NCBI GenBank assembly: GCA_022495005.1
Contig: JAGYXB010001959.1
Location: 248,001 to 312,000, forward strand
Source of the DNA: Rhyacophila brunnea
Lineage: Eukaryota; Arthropoda; Insecta; Trichoptera; Rhyacophilidae
Reading direction: 5' to 3'
Length of the DNA: 64,000 nucleotides
Below, one piece after another: positions 1-11,557 of the stretch (position 1 is the stretch's first letter; the number at the start of each line of letters is the position of its first letter). A model generated the notes under the pieces. The model saw only the letters and a list, made by a program, of their open reading frames with translations, made no database searches and had not been told where the DNA came from. Made by a program: the position numbers and the translations under genes.

Positions 1-536
1 GATGCAGATTACACAGAGTTACAATGGTCGGAGTAAAGATTAATGGTGCAGAGTAATCGCGGTGAGCTTGTGCTCAGACCGAGCCGTGATCCGGTAGTGA
101 TGATGATCGGGTGACGAGCTCAGGAGTCTGTGGTCAAGAGACATGTCGAATGTCGATTGTCGAGAACAACAGATTGTGGACTCGAGATGAGTGACAAATT
201 ATGGATCGTCCTCGCTGTTTATACCCATGAAATCAATAAATTACAAGGGTCATTGTTGCAATAAAAATAAATCATAATAGAGACTGTTAATCTAGGTTAT
301 GGTTGAGGAAACTGCTGACAATCGCTTCCGCCACTCGATTTGTTTTGAAAACAAAACGTGAATATCAAAGTGTGTCACACTTGTAATGTTGAGTGGTATG
401 AAGCTAAGGGCATCCTACTAAATTGTGTTAATAATGTTGGCTATCAGTTTTTATATATTAAATCAATGTTGGTATCAATTAAATGTCTTAATTACTAACC
501 GATGTCACGGATCGCTCCAAGTATTTAATTTATGTT
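1..536. other. Upstream intron of E(z), no gene seen
   Basis: This stretch precedes the first E(z) exon in the window and is presumably intron. It holds stop-rich AT-biased sequence and no ORF that I recognise. A piece near 425-480 (ATGTTGGCTATC and following) is repeated around 51585-51620, so part of it is dispersed repeat. Confidence 0.4.
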
Positions 537-611
537 TAATATAATATGTACCTACATAATATGTTACATTCTCAAATCTTGTGAATTTAAAAGAAATGGT
601 TTATTAAATTA
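537..611 (+). repeat. One end of a palindromic MITE family
   Basis: The block from ATGTTACATTCTCAAA to AGAAATGGTTTATTAAA matches the right arm of the palindromic element at 46680-46858. A diverged left arm lies at 51303-51375. Only one arm is present here, abutting the LINE fragment that follows. Confidence 0.55.
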
Positions 612-639
612 TTAACAAGTGCAAGTATGTTTTGTTGTT

Positions 640-1558
640 TCGTGCAATCTTTTGTCGTTTACCAGAGCCTCAAAAGTGTTGTTTTTCCAATACTCGATGC
701 ATGGCAGAGTTCTGTCACGAATATCATCTGTAAGGGATCTTGGCATTACGTTTGAGAGTAAACTGACATTTATTAGCCATATAGTTACCATTTGTAACAA
801 GGCGCTTAAAATGTTGGGCTTCGTCATGCGTACTTCCCGGGTCTTTTCGGATGTTACGGTATTTAAACTTTTATTTAATTCTTTAGTTCGAAGCAGACTT
901 GAGAGTGGGTCTATTGTTTGGGCACCGCATCAGTTAAAGTATGGCCTTATGGTGGAGAGGGTTAGAAGAAATTCTTGAGACTCCTTTATTTGAGGTTGTA
1001 CGGATACTATCCGTGGCTTTATCCAACTGACTTTCTCTTAGGCATGCTTACATACTGCAGTTTGCAATTTAGAAGAAATCTTTATTTAGCTATGTATTTT
1101 TTTCGACTTATACAAGGTATAAATGAGAACTCTGCCATTCTGGGCAGTGTTGACCTGTGTCCCTGATAACTATCTTAGAAATAGAGAACATCAGTTGTTT
1201 ATTCTCCCAAGGTGCAGAACCAACCTGCCACTGGTAATGCCAATTGGGAGGGCGATAACTATGTTCAACGAAATTGCTTCGGGTGTTGATATATTCCACC
1301 TACGTGAGGATGAGTATAGGTGGACGTTATTTTATAAATTTTTAAAATAGGGTCTGCTTAACTCATCCGGTGTATTTCCATGTACCTATATAATTAATAT
1401 TTTTATATGTACATATTTCTACTGTTTAATAACATATTATCTATCTCTTTTTTTATGTCATGTTGTGAACGTCTTAAACTTATAATTTGTAATGTCCACA
1501 ATATGTAAAAATAAATAAATTGAAATTGAAATTGAATAAATTGAAATTGAATAAATAA
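640..1558 (+). mobile_element. Jockey-like LINE, 5'-truncated, in E(z) intron
   Basis: Translation of 619-978 gives the C-terminal part of a jockey-like reverse transcriptase (motifs DLGITFESKLTF, KMLGFVMRTSR, LVRSRLESGSIVWAPH), continuing in other frames to about 1350, so it carries frameshifts and is dead. The 3' end is a tail of TTGAAATTGAAATTG and AATAAATTG units at about 1520-1558, ending 36 bp before the E(z) acceptor. A second, better preserved copy of the same family lies on the minus strand at 21499-22368. Being sense-oriented and close to a 3' splice site, it was evidently tolerated by splicing. Confidence 0.8.
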
Positions 1559-1594
1559 GAATGTAAAATTTAAATTGAGCATGTTTTTTTGCAG

Positions 1595-1785
1595 AGGGTT
1601 GCACAAACATCTTTTGCTGGCTCCGAGTGACGTCGCCGGCTGGGGAATATTCCTGAAGGAGGCTGCCGCCAAGAATGAATTCATTTCAGAGTACTGCGGA
1701 GAGATCATCTCTCAGGACGAGGCGGACAGACGAGGAAAAGTCTACGATAAATATATGTGCAGCTTTCTCTTCAATCTCAATAATG
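1595..1785 (+). CDS. E(z): Enhancer of zeste, SET-domain exon
   Basis: This internal exon encodes the first half of the SET domain of the Polycomb repressive complex 2 methyltransferase E(z)/EZH2, which methylates histone H3 Lys27. Visible motifs are [16 protein letters not shown] (start of SET, S-adenosylmethionine-binding GWG), [19 protein letters not shown] and [14 protein letters not shown]; the Tyr of DKY corresponds to human EZH2 Tyr641. The acceptor is TTTTTTTTGCAG|AGGG and the donor AATG|GTTAGT. The exon starts in phase 2 and ends in phase 1, matching the next exon. Earlier exons (SANT, CXC/pre-SET) are outside the window. Family knowledge says it acts in the nucleus with ESC/EED and SU(Z)12. 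A second AG two bases into the exon makes the exact acceptor slightly uncertain. Confidence 0.95.
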
Positions 1786-1797
1786 GTTAGTGCATTG

Positions 1798-2380
1798 CAG
1801 TGGTGAAGGGTGGAGGTAGGCTGTTGATGTCCGACATAAATAGTGCATACTAAACTTTGTCGAGTCATATGTATTTGTTTTCATTGAACTAAGCTGGCAC
1901 GCATATCTAATCTCGTCTCGTCTACAACATGTCGAATATGTCGATGTGACATCATTGTTATTCACAAAACATACGTTGCCAAATGAAGCTCCACACATTG
2001 GTGGAATGCGACTTTTTAGTTTGAAAAAATAATCTAATGTTGCTAACAACAAATCGCATGCGTCTCGGGCTGCGAGTCAAAGCCGCCAATACGCATACTC
2101 ACACACTACAAATTGGTCATTCCTGTTTATAAGTCGAAGCTCGTCGGTCGCCGCATCCCATACACATCTACGTTTTGAGAGGTTACTGCCGTTAGACGCC
2201 TATGTGTGCCCTTCATATGCGACGTTCCTAGAAGGTTGAATTTATGGCTGTGCAGGAGACAAGGCGAGTTTAGATGTGCGAGCCAGCTAAGACTATAAAT
2301 TGCAGCTAGTGTTAGTTAGTTTTTAGAATTTAATTAAACCCTGCGTTAACCAAGCCATAGATTTATAGCTTTAATAGCTT
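1798..2380 (+). mobile_element. MITE, CAGTGGYGAAGGGTGGA family, in E(z) intron
   Basis: It begins CAGTGGTGAAGGGTGGA, 12 bp after the splice donor at 1786, and runs through blocks shared with 39974-40499 (AAATAGTGCAYAYTAAACTTTGTC, and a TTAATTAAACCCTGC / ACCAARCCATA block near 2335). The 3' terminus is not clear here, so the end is approximate. It has no coding capacity and is probably a nonautonomous DNA transposon. Confidence 0.55.
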
Positions 2381-2621
2381 TTTCTTCAAGCGATTACAAA
2401 ATTTAAACTGTTCTTCCCTTATAGTAAATATTACACAAAATCTGACTTTACTTCCAAAAGGTCAGTCACCGATCGACACCTTTCAATAAAGCTAAAAATT
2501 AAAGGGTCTTGAAAAATTTAAATTAGTTGCTCAGAACATAAATTTTTTTCAGGCACTGTGAAATGAGAAGGTTTGAAAACCACCAGTTTATGGCCTTACT
2601 ATAATTTAAAACTTAATGTGA

Positions 2622-2828
<207 letters not shown>

Positions 2829-3416
2829 TGATGAATTTCTACTTAAAATTTTTTTAGCCTTTTCCTGTAACATTTAAAGCTGTTTTCGGTGCCGAAAAAA
2901 CGCTAGATTTGGCAAGAAAAACGTTGGGTGCTATGTTGGCCAGGACATTCTGCATGCCAATGGTTTAGATTTTACATGGTTCTACAATTCGTTCTTGTGT
3001 CATAAGTTCTATGATGATGGACTAATTTATGAGCAACCTCTGACTCTCATTCTTCATCTAATTCAATGATACTCAACCTTTTTTTTCTTCGGGCCAAATA
3101 CATATATTTGTAAAGTAATGCGGGCCGCATCACTACTGGTGTGATGAAAAAAATCATGAAACCTCCCCTTTTTTACAAAATATTTTTGAGATTTTAAAAA
3201 TTATGCGTGTTTTTTAACCCGATCGGCGCGTAAAGTTTCCATACAAAAGATGTACTGTCCGCGGTCGGTTTTTCGAAATGTTATTCTTCGCTGTATTATA
3301 ATAAATACGGCAGTTAAAAATTGTGGCTACAACTGTTATCATGCCTAGATACATAAGGATCCAAGTGCCACACTAAAACACATAATGGAGTGTTGAATTT
3401 AGCTGTGTTTACTTTA

Positions 3417-3780
3417 AGGTGACGCATCAGTGAAACGCCAAATAATTTTCAACTGTACGCGCGACGAAATTTTGGACTCGCTGCCATTCACTGAGAGAAT
3501 GTTGACCCTTGAACACGTCACTTTGCTGCGTGATGGCGACGGGTCAATTAATTCTAAAATCGTGTAAAGATGACTAAAAACGTTACCCATTTACTTTAAA
3601 AAGAAAACATGTCAATGAATATATTATTATTGTTACTAATATAACAATAAACAGAACATAAAATGGACGTATGTTGGATTTATATGACAATTAATATTTC
3701 GTTTGACAGGCGTCATTTTCACCCGCCACCCGCAATCCGCGCATCGCCTAGCTACGATCTTTTTAGACCGTGCCTCAACT
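3417..3780 (+). repeat. Family H repeat, copy 1 (LINE-free)
   Basis: A dispersed 360-bp repeat runs from GGTGACGCATCAGTGAAAC to GACCGTGCCTCAACT. Other copies are at 35128-35558 (plus) and 48852-51215 (minus, interrupted). At 3634-3646 this copy reads TACTAATATAACA uninterrupted, the position where both other copies carry LINE sequence, so it serves as the empty site. No ORF and no clear terminal repeats were seen. Confidence 0.75.
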
Positions 3781-4116
3781 AATGCATGGCCTTAACAAAA
3801 CTACTGTATTGCTTTGTTCCGATAAACTCTGTGGCCATTTTCGTTGACATACCACTCGACTTCAAAACAAGTGCGCCGATGAAGACAATTAATCACTGAC
3901 TAATTTTATTTTACTCTTGTTAAAAACACTTAAAAATGCCATAAAAATTATTGAAAATAATAGCTTTTATTGGTGACTTATGAATTATTGTTAATTAGTG
4001 TAAGTTTTATTGATGACAAATCCATTAAAATTGGATGTTAGTCCCCAGTTTTATTTCGTGGCATAGACTGTGTCAGCATTTTACATGTTTTATGGGCCAT
4101 CCTAATTTAAGCGTTA

Positions 4117-4551
4117 AAGGTGAGTCCACACTGGTTGAAAATATTATAATAATTTTTTTGTTATTTTTTTTTTAGTGAAACTTGGATTTTGTAGATTACT
4201 TTTCAGTTTTATTGAGCATTGTGTTATGTTAGTGATTGTCATTTTATGTTTTGTAAAAAAAACAATATTTATTTTTTAAATTGCGTGTGCTATAAAAACT
4301 TTTTTTTGGGTAAGGTTTTAAAAATTTACAAGCATTAAATTGTACGCGAAGATAATATGTAATATAGTTGAAAAGTCAATATTCCATGATTTATATTTTA
4401 TATTATATTGTATACATACCCGTGTGTGTTTTTTTATCAAAAATTTTTTCGTTTTATATATTCCTCATAGTAATTCGTAATTTATTGGTAAAACTTGCAA
4501 TCCTTTAAAATATAATAATATATATTTTTTCATTCCGTGTGGACGCATCTT
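4117..4551. mobile_element. Inverted-repeat MITE nested in the hAT element
   Basis: The left end AAGGTGAGTCCACAC and right end GTGTGGACGCATCTT are inverted relative to each other, about 435 bp apart, around very AT-rich noncoding sequence. The flanks are TTA and TAC, so the target duplication is not certain. The superfamily is not assigned. Confidence 0.55.
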
Positions 4552-5310
4552 TACTAAATATTTATGACTTTCAATAATGAGCTCGATTTATGACTTTGAA
4601 ACAATTGGGGAGACACATGAGTAATAAATGACATAATCCAGAACACAAGTTCAAGTACATTTTAAGAAATATTACGACAAATTTCTTTTCGTTTTTTGGT
4701 TGTCTTTTTCGTATTCCCGCACATGATGTAAAAATCGCGGTGAATTCAACTTTACACGGTAAATACTCGGCGCACACTCAACTCGAATGAAATATATTTT
4801 GTATACCTACTGCGCAGCCGCGAAAAATACCGCGTAGATTTGAACTGATGCAATCGTACCGGCGAATCTCAATAGATCGAGGGGGTTCGAAAGATCGATG
4901 TTTATGAAATTAAAACAACATATTTTTGACAAAGTTATTGATATGGCGATACGAACACGAATCAGAGCATCTTTCAATACAAAAATCAATACTATGCGTG
5001 AAGTATTTCCTACTTTACCGACATTTCAATTTTCGATATCAACAGTTGCGACATCCGCCCAGTATCAGAGCTTATGTAAAAAACAACATATGTCCCATCC
5101 GCGGCGATCAGGTTAAATTAATCGTGCGCAATAGCAACACTCTTATACCAGATCTGATGTGGACCATAATGACAATCCTCTTCGGGTGTCACTATCTGTG
5201 CATCAAAGTCGAAACGAATCTCAAGATATACGAAATTCCTGATTATAAATGTGTTTCGGGCCGCACATAAAAGCTTAAAGGGCCGCAGGTTGAGTATCGC
5301 TGATCTAATT

Positions 5311-6019
5311 CAATCATCGTATGCGTTGGTTTCTTCTGTAATCTCTTTCATGTTATGCTATGTTGTTTTTTTTGAGTTCTCTTACATTAAGGATCCATGT
5401 TTCACACGCATACGTGAGCCTTGGTAGTAAACACGTTTCTGCGAACAGACTCGTCACACATACCACTCTGGCAATTGAAATGAGAAGATAATACGATATT
5501 ACTACTGATAAATAGGTGCATACTAATGACAACGACACACTAAATTGACTAAATCAATGAAATTTCAATAGCTCACTGGCAATATAAAATTAAGGTTATG
5601 AGTTTAAATTATGTATTTTCCTAAACAAATACATGTAACATACGCTAATTGATAATTAGCTAGTACTAATTTTCAAATACTGCTTTCTTCCATGGATATA
5701 GTGAGTTTTATTGTGCAGAAGTTAATGTACGCACATTCTGTCATACAAAGTACGGGTGTAGCTCAGAATTCTCGTAATATTCTTACTAGTGTTAGTATTC
5801 GAGTAAGAATACACGATTCGGCATGTATTTTAATTGCCTTATAGATTTTCTTAACTAAACCAGAAATTATGCCCGTGCTCTACTACGGTGTGCACTTTTT
5901 GATAACTATTCTGTATGCTGTACGCTGTTTGTACAAATATTCTGTATGCTGTACGCTGTTTGTACAAATTTATATGGCGTGAATGGTGAGAAGTGAGTGA
6001 TAATTTATGAATAGCAATA
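5311..6019. other. E(z) intron sequence with a 31-bp tandem duplication
   Basis: This is intron sequence without recognised genes. At 5908-5938 and 5939-5969 a 31-bp unit containing CTGTATGCTGTACGCTG is present twice in perfect tandem, suggesting recent slippage or unequal exchange. Confidence 0.6.
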
Positions 6020-6027
6020 GCATACAG

Positions 6028-6810
6028 CAGGGGTTCCCAACCCCGTGCCCGCGGGCGCCATGGTGCCAACGATTTGTATGTGCCCGCCACTATTCGACAG
6101 AGACAGAATTTTCACGCTAGCCTGACACACGCAGAAAACTCGAAGCGAACGAACGCCACGAACTGAGCCTAGGGAAAATTATGATGAACTAGCCGACTCT
6201 TGCTGGCTGATTGATTTGGGATTTCTCACAGACATCATAGAAAAATTGAATTCTTTAAATTTGGAGTTGCAGGGGAAAGACAAAAACATAGCTGAAATGA
6301 TAAGCTCTGTAAAGTCATTTAAAGCTAAATTGGATTTGTTGATATCACATCTGCAGATCAATTCTCTCGTGCATTTCCCACATATGAATAAAATGCTAGG
6401 TAACAATGAATTAAACGGGTCATTATTTATTAAGCATCTTCAAGTGTTAAAAAACAATTTGAAGAGAGATTTTTGCAGTTTACAGATATCGAGCCAATTG
6501 TTTCCTTCTGTATCAATCCTTTTACTTACCAAATAAATGTAATGGAAATGGCCGCGTGTATTGCAGATTTTGTTTACTTTGTTTACGTTTTGTAAATACA
6601 TTTCTCTGTGTGTATGCAATTTGAATAATAGTATTATTATTTTGAAACATTTTTGTTTATTATTTGTTAATACATTATGAATATAAGAAAATAAATTATG
6701 GGAAAATGAGAAGTTATGGAAGGAGTTTGTCGATTAAAAATAAGTAATGCCCGCCACCCTAACGATATTTTAGAATGTGCTCTAGAGTACAAAAAGGTTT
6801 GGAACCCCTG
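6028..6810. mobile_element. Short hAT element with perfect 8-bp TSD
   Basis: Its terminal inverted repeats are CAGGGGTTCCCAACC and GGTTTGGAACCCCTG, flanked by the identical octamer GCATACAG (6020-6027 and 6811-6818). At 783 bp it is an internally deleted derivative that still holds a piece of transposase coding sequence (6188-6536). CCCGCCAC motifs occur near both ends. Confidence 0.92.
6188..6536 (+). pseudogene. hAT transposase fragment (ZBED5/GTF2IRD2-like)
   Basis: The reading frame gives FLTDIIEKLNSLNLELQGKD and then a helical stretch ending HFPHMNKML. This pattern is found in the middle of hAT transposases related to ZBED5, SCAND3 and GTF2IRD2 ('FLTD...LN.LN..LQGK'). About 100 residues remain of a protein normally about 600 long, so the N-terminal BED finger, the DDE residues and the C-terminal dimerisation region are missing. 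Confidence 0.8.
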
Positions 6811-7689
6811 GCATACAGTATTGAGTGATGTTTTAAATATGTGAAGGAATGCAGTGCACTTGCATGTTAGATCAGCCACCACTGACTGCACGCCTCCGTT
6901 AGCATGTATTGGTGGACGATTTGTATACACTATGATGACTGTGTGTATATGAATCTTAAATACAATAGTTAAAAACAAAGACGGATGGCTCTGTTGCCAT
7001 ATTTTTTACCTTTGATAAGAATTCTAAATTCAATACTTGAAAATTCTGTTTCTGGTTCTGAAGGGTCTGTTTTTTTATTATGTCTTGGACTATTTTTCTT
7101 AGAAGTTAGGCTTTAAATAATCACCTAGTATGGAGCCTTCGCCACTGATATCTAGAGATTACTTGGTTGTACAAGGTCTATAATTAAGGATTTTTTTAAT
7201 TGAATTAAATGCCTTTTCATTGTCAATGAAACCCAGGTAAAGTGGTAACATTGTTTATCTTGGCATAAACGTTTGTTTGTGGTACTAAAACTTTATTGCT
7301 AGAGTGGTCAAGTGTAGCTACAGGGTGATAGTTTTGTGGCTGTTATCGGATTCTTTATTTATTTTTACGTAGAATCAGCCAGTCTTCAATTATCGTAAAC
7401 TCAACGGAATAACTGATCTCAATAATTATAATATTCATTTCAACGATAGTCAGCGAAATGTCCAATTAACGCACACTCAATAAAATAGCTGATCTGCGAT
7501 TTATTGAATAGTCATTCCAACATATTATTCAATACTGCGTCCATCAATAAATACCGGATCGTAATTGATTGGACAGGTCACTCGATTATAACTTCCCGGT
7601 CTGTTAGTATCTCAGTCTCTGTATCGCTACGCACAGCATCTTATTTTACTGAGCCTCGGAACAGTGTCATAAATATACTTATATACTAA

Positions 7690-7850
7690 CTGACTGTTTA
7701 TGCTGCAAACAAAACTCGCTCCTCCATTCATCGGAGCAACCACCAAATCTCGACTTCTCGTCTCTTCTCTCAACTCCTGGCCCCCTACTACAGCGCTCTC
7801 GTCCCTTACACGACCGCCAAAGTTTTGTATCTTCATAAGGTATACAGGCG
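7690..7850 (+). repeat. Dispersed repeat in E(z) intron, inverted copy near 45.6 kb
   Basis: The stretch containing CTGCAAACAAAACTCGCTCC and CATCGGAGCAACCACCA recurs in the opposite orientation at 45525-45690. The plus-strand reading resembles the end region of a solo LTR, but no matching LTR boundaries or internal retrovirus-like genes were seen, so the class is open. It stops about 50 bp before the last E(z) exon. Confidence 0.5.
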
Positions 7851-7901
7851 GTCCACGACTTTATTTATTTATTATAACACATAGTATTTTTCTCTTTACA
7901 G

Positions 7902-7962
7902 ATACGGGCCAACGGAGCAGTTAAAATTCGTCGGTATTGAGAGGGAAATGGAATTTCTTTGA
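7902..7962 (+). CDS. E(z): Enhancer of zeste, last coding exon
   Basis: Terminal coding exon after acceptor CTCTTTACAG. It completes the split Arg codon and reads YGPTEQLKFVGIEREMEFL then TGA. This is the conserved C-terminal tail of E(z); the post-SET tail packs on the active site, and the insect proteins share YGPTEQLKFVGIEREME. The last two residues (FL) differ from the IV and IP endings I recall for fly and human. With 1595-1785 and 2653-2818 it makes 418 coding bases in consistent phase. The 3' UTR follows. Confidence 0.95.
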
Positions 7963-8334
7963 AATATGTCATGGGTTCTGTATAATGGCGTATTGAATGA
8001 TTGATTTTCCATATCATTTCGTTAGTGTTTTGAATCTCAAGTTGAATTTGTAAAAGGGGCACATCACAGTGTGTCAAATGCTGAATGGTTGGTTAATATA
8101 ATTTTATTGCATATGTGTATTAATTTGGGGTCAGATGCATAGATGTCGTGTTGTCGTAAAGTTAACCTAATTGTCGAAAGTTACGCTTGTCTGTTAAACT
8201 AGACTTAGGATGAAAATGTTGCTTTTAGAAAATGCTACCCATCTTTAAAGTTCATATTTTTCGCAGGTCAAAAACTCATTTAGTGCTAACACTGCCGCGT
8301 TTGGAGTCGTTGTCCATTACCAGTGATTTTATTG

Positions 8335-8340
8335 AATAAA
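8335..8340 (+). other. Candidate poly(A) signal of E(z)
   Basis: AATAAA lies 373 bp after the E(z) stop codon and is the first canonical hexamer downstream on the plus strand that I noticed. Transcript ends are not visible in DNA, so this is inference from position only. Confidence 0.35.
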
Positions 8341-9567
8341 TGCACGCACACATTGCGGATGTAGTAACCCTTGTATTGGAGCATAATAATTGCAATGATA
8401 CCACTATGTTAAACATGTTAAGCATCATTCAGTATTCATATTTAACAATATTTTACGTTGACAATTGACATTTAGAAATGAATCGTTTGTGCCGATAATG
8501 AATTAGTAGTACTAGATACAATTTTACTTTGTCGCAAATGCATAAACTTACTACTTTTTCTGTCTATTATGTTTCGATTATTTTGACCAGTGGTGCAGAA
8601 CCTATTTAAAAAAAAGGCCAATTTAAGTAAGTGTTGGAAAATAATGATATAATTATTATACTAGACGAGACATACATTTTATTATTTTAAATTTAATATT
8701 TACATATCAGTTACTCCAATCACTCTCCACTCATTGCATTACATATAAATGTATGTATTTGCATGATAGAACTTAGTATACAAGAAATTAGAATTTTGTC
8801 GAATTCAATGAAAAATTTGGTGTTGGCCAGGGGCCCTATGTTAGAACTTGCGAGTGCCAGCTGCCCGGTCGACATGACGTCATATGACATCATTATGACG
8901 TACTACCGGAGTGATAATAGCACTCGAGAATATAACGCTACTCATACAGCGGCGCTATTCATTGTCACCATACACATATAGGTGTTTCATCATAATATTT
9001 TCTGCGGTGAACACTGTGCGTGGGCGGCATGCCTCGAGCGTGATGTCACAATTACGTCATGTCATCTGGTATAACGATAGTTAGGAAATCGCGGTGCTGG
9101 TCTGGCTCTTAATCGAATCATCTTTCTAATACTATGAGCATTTTTTAAATTGAGTTGATAATGTTATGTTTAAGATTCTGGGAATACATATCTCAAATTT
9201 TTTGATTTGAATTGTTTTAAACAATAATTAGTTGCTAATAAAGCTGATGTATGTTTATTTTTTACACGAGACATTTTTTTGTAAAATTTCCTAATGATTA
9301 TGTATTACACTATTTTTTGTAAACAATCTATGTGACATAATATTGAATTGATCATAGTTTTTATGATTTTTATTAGAAACATTGACTTGTTGGTATGCGT
9401 ACTGGACTGATTATTATAATCATTTTTTTTTACAAAATGGGAGTTTTTTTTCATTTAACTTCTCTCCAGCGGGATTACATGTCCATTTTTTGCATAAGGC
9501 GATTGCCAGTCAAATATGAGAACACCCGCTACCATGATTTTTACACATTTTATTCTTGTCACTTATA
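8341..9567. other. Intergenic, nothing recognised
   Basis: This is AT-rich sequence between the E(z) 3' end and transposons. A CAGTGGTGCAGAACCTA string near 8590 resembles a hAT terminus, but I found no partner end. No gene seen. Confidence 0.4.
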
Positions 9568-10133
9568 CGGTGGAGTCACGGTTATCCGACCGAACTGGGA
9601 TTGTGGAAGGGTCTGATAAACAGGAACTGCCAGAAAATAAGTGTCTCCTAAACATTGTGATTGAAATTGTCTATGAAATGTGCTCATAATATTGGTATTA
9701 CGTATCGACACCTCCTGTGTATAAGGTCGAAACTGCAAAATTGTAACTTTTCAGTAGTACGATTTCAATCAATTTTATTGACACTACGACGAATTGTAAT
9801 TTTTTAGTTATGCCCATAAAATATTGATTGAATATTTTTTTTATCTTTAAAATTATTTAATAAAAAGGCAATTAAAGTCAAAATAGCCAAAAATGCAGTT
9901 CTGACCTTTTCTTTTATGTAGGTGCCAATATAATTTTTCCATTTTGATTCGGTAACACTTTTAGATGACAGGTTTGGCTATACAATAAACCGCCGTCGTA
10001 CAGTCGTGTTGTCAGTACATTTTTACGCTTCGATTTTAGAGATGTGAGATTATAAGCAACTGTCTGATTTGCTTCATAGACTGTTTTTGACTATGGTCGG
10101 ATAATCGAAAGTCATATATTTGGAAGTCTACTG
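9568..10133. mobile_element. Tigger/mariner-like MITE (weak)
   Basis: The left part GGAGTCACGGTTATCCGACC and right part GGTCGGATAATCGAAAGTC are inverted and resemble the 'ATTATCCGA' termini of pogo/Tigger elements. The outer ends are diverged and no TA duplication is certain. There is no coding remnant inside. Confidence 0.4.
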
Positions 10134-10644
10134 CATTTACAATTACATACATTAATTATTATTGTCTATCATAAATAATAAATAAGCATTTTTCGTAATT
10201 AAAACTTGTTTTATTTAACATTTCTCGTGTTTTTACACATTTTATTTACAAAGATATAAATATTATAAATACCCAACTATCACCATAATTATTCTACTAC
10301 ATTTCAAAAAATAAGACTTATAGTCTCATTTTGGAATAATATTCCGGTGCAATACAAAAATACATAATGCCAAACACACCAATAACAATAAAAGTATGTG
10401 CACTAACATACACTACTTATACCTAATTTTATAACTGACATATTGTGGGGTTCCTGCCAAAAGTTGGTAAGTCAATAATTTAGGTATATAGAGTTAACAA
10501 TGGATTATGTGTCTATATATAGGTACTGTATTTCCTCGATTATAAGACACATGTTTTTTCTTATTTTGGTGTCTGAATTCGTGGTGTGTTTTATAATTGT
10601 TGTAAAATTCCACGGTTGTGACGAAGCATCACTGATTGCTAGTG

Positions 10645-10740
10645 TTGGCTGCTTGGAAGAAAATCCCGGAGACAGTAGTGGAATATTCTTTCAAGAAATG
10701 CTGCTTCACTAATGCTCTTGATGGTGCAGAGGACGATATT
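10645..10740 (+). pseudogene. Pogo/Tigger transposase C-terminal remnant
   Basis: The frame starting at 10645 reads LAAWKKIPETVVEYSFKKC and then FTNALDGAEDDI. This matches the post-DDE C-terminal region of Tigger/pogo-family transposases ('W..IP...V..SFKKCGI.NALDG.EDD'). The acidic continuation SDSEKSDIESEEISDPDD follows only after the nested insertion, near 11363. The catalytic domain is absent. Confidence 0.75.
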
Positions 10741-11318
10741 TCATCGCCCTAGTATTGGTTTGTCCAAAGCAACAATATGTGAAATGTTCAGGAGACGAAA
10801 AACAAAGTTCATTACCTTATATTTCAATGCTGGAAGATCTTTCATATTTATTTATTTGACATGCGAGAGATACATTATATTAGAATATATTAACAGAGTA
10901 ATCCAGCCATATTACTCATTTAATTAAGATGAATTTGTATTTATTTAACAGCAGATATGTACTGCACTTTAGCAGCGATCGCTACGAATTCTCACAAAAT
11001 TATTATAAAAATTATAATGTATCTAAATGTGTAATGAGGACGTCTAGACAACGCTAATATGAGACCAATCGAGTAGTAGAGGGAACGGTATCCGCATAAC
11101 AACCCTAGGCGCCATTTATTCCAAACATTGGACAAACCAATACTGAATGATTGTTCTGTACCGTGGTTTCTTGGACATTTAAAATACCTCTGTTTCTAAT
11201 GAAAAATATATTTTATTTCACGATTTCGATGCGTTGATATAAAAAAAAATGAACTGCATTAAAAAGTTAATTTCGCCAAACATGGAGCTTTTTTACAAAA
11301 CCAATACTAGGGCGATGA
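10741..11318. mobile_element. MITE nested in the pogo transposase remnant
   Basis: Inverted ends TCATCGCCCTAGTATTGG and CCAATACTAGGGCGATGA lie about 580 bp apart and interrupt the transposase reading between its NALDG part and its acidic tail. A third partial end (TTGGACAAACCAATACTG) occurs at about 11127, suggesting internal rearrangement. Confidence 0.7.
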
Positions 11319-11557
11319 TTTTGTGGGAAGGTGCAGACAATGACTCTTAAGTCGAAAAGTGATTCAGAAAAATCGGACATTGAATCGGAAGAAATTTCAG
11401 ACCCTGATGATAATACCTACATAAATAATATGCTTATTTTTAAATCCTTTTTATTGTGATTGTATGATTTTGTCTGTTATAATAAAGTTTACGTTTTAAT
11501 TTTTTATTATTGGTTTATAAAAAATAAGAATGCATCGTATAATCGAGGAAATACGGT

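Larger units (their letters stand above)
3064..5302. mobile_element. hAT element with 8-bp TSD in E(z) intron
   Basis: The ends are CAATGATACTCAACC on the left and the inverted form GGTTGAGTATCGCTG on the right, flanked by the identical octamer ATCTAATT at 3056-3063 and 5303-5310. A GGGCCGC-type subterminal motif occurs at both ends, as in other hAT elements here. The body is composite: it contains a family H repeat (3417-3780) and an inverted-repeat element (4117-4551). ORF-like stretches at 4571-5270 are not recognisable as transposase. Confidence 0.8.
10526..11555 (+). mobile_element. Pogo/Tigger-like DNA transposon remnant
   Basis: The terminal inverted repeats are CTGTATTTCCTCGATTATA and TATAATCGAGGAAATACGG, flanked by TA at 10524-10525 and 11556-11557, as expected for Tc1/mariner-pogo insertion. 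Only the C-terminal end of the transposase is left (10645-10740, then an acidic tail at about 11363-11425), separated by a nested inverted-repeat element (10741-11318). Confidence 0.85.

Noticed and set aside
4926..5270. 114-codon ORF inside the hAT element
   Set aside because: No transposase motif recognised and overlapping alternative frames; not supported as a gene.
5908..5969. 31-bp tandem pair as the start of a CRISPR or satellite array
   Set aside because: Only two units, no spacers; a simple local duplication.
7690..7850. Solo LTR in the E(z) intron
   Set aside because: No TG...CA ends, TSD or primer-binding site could be defined from the two copies; left as a dispersed repeat.
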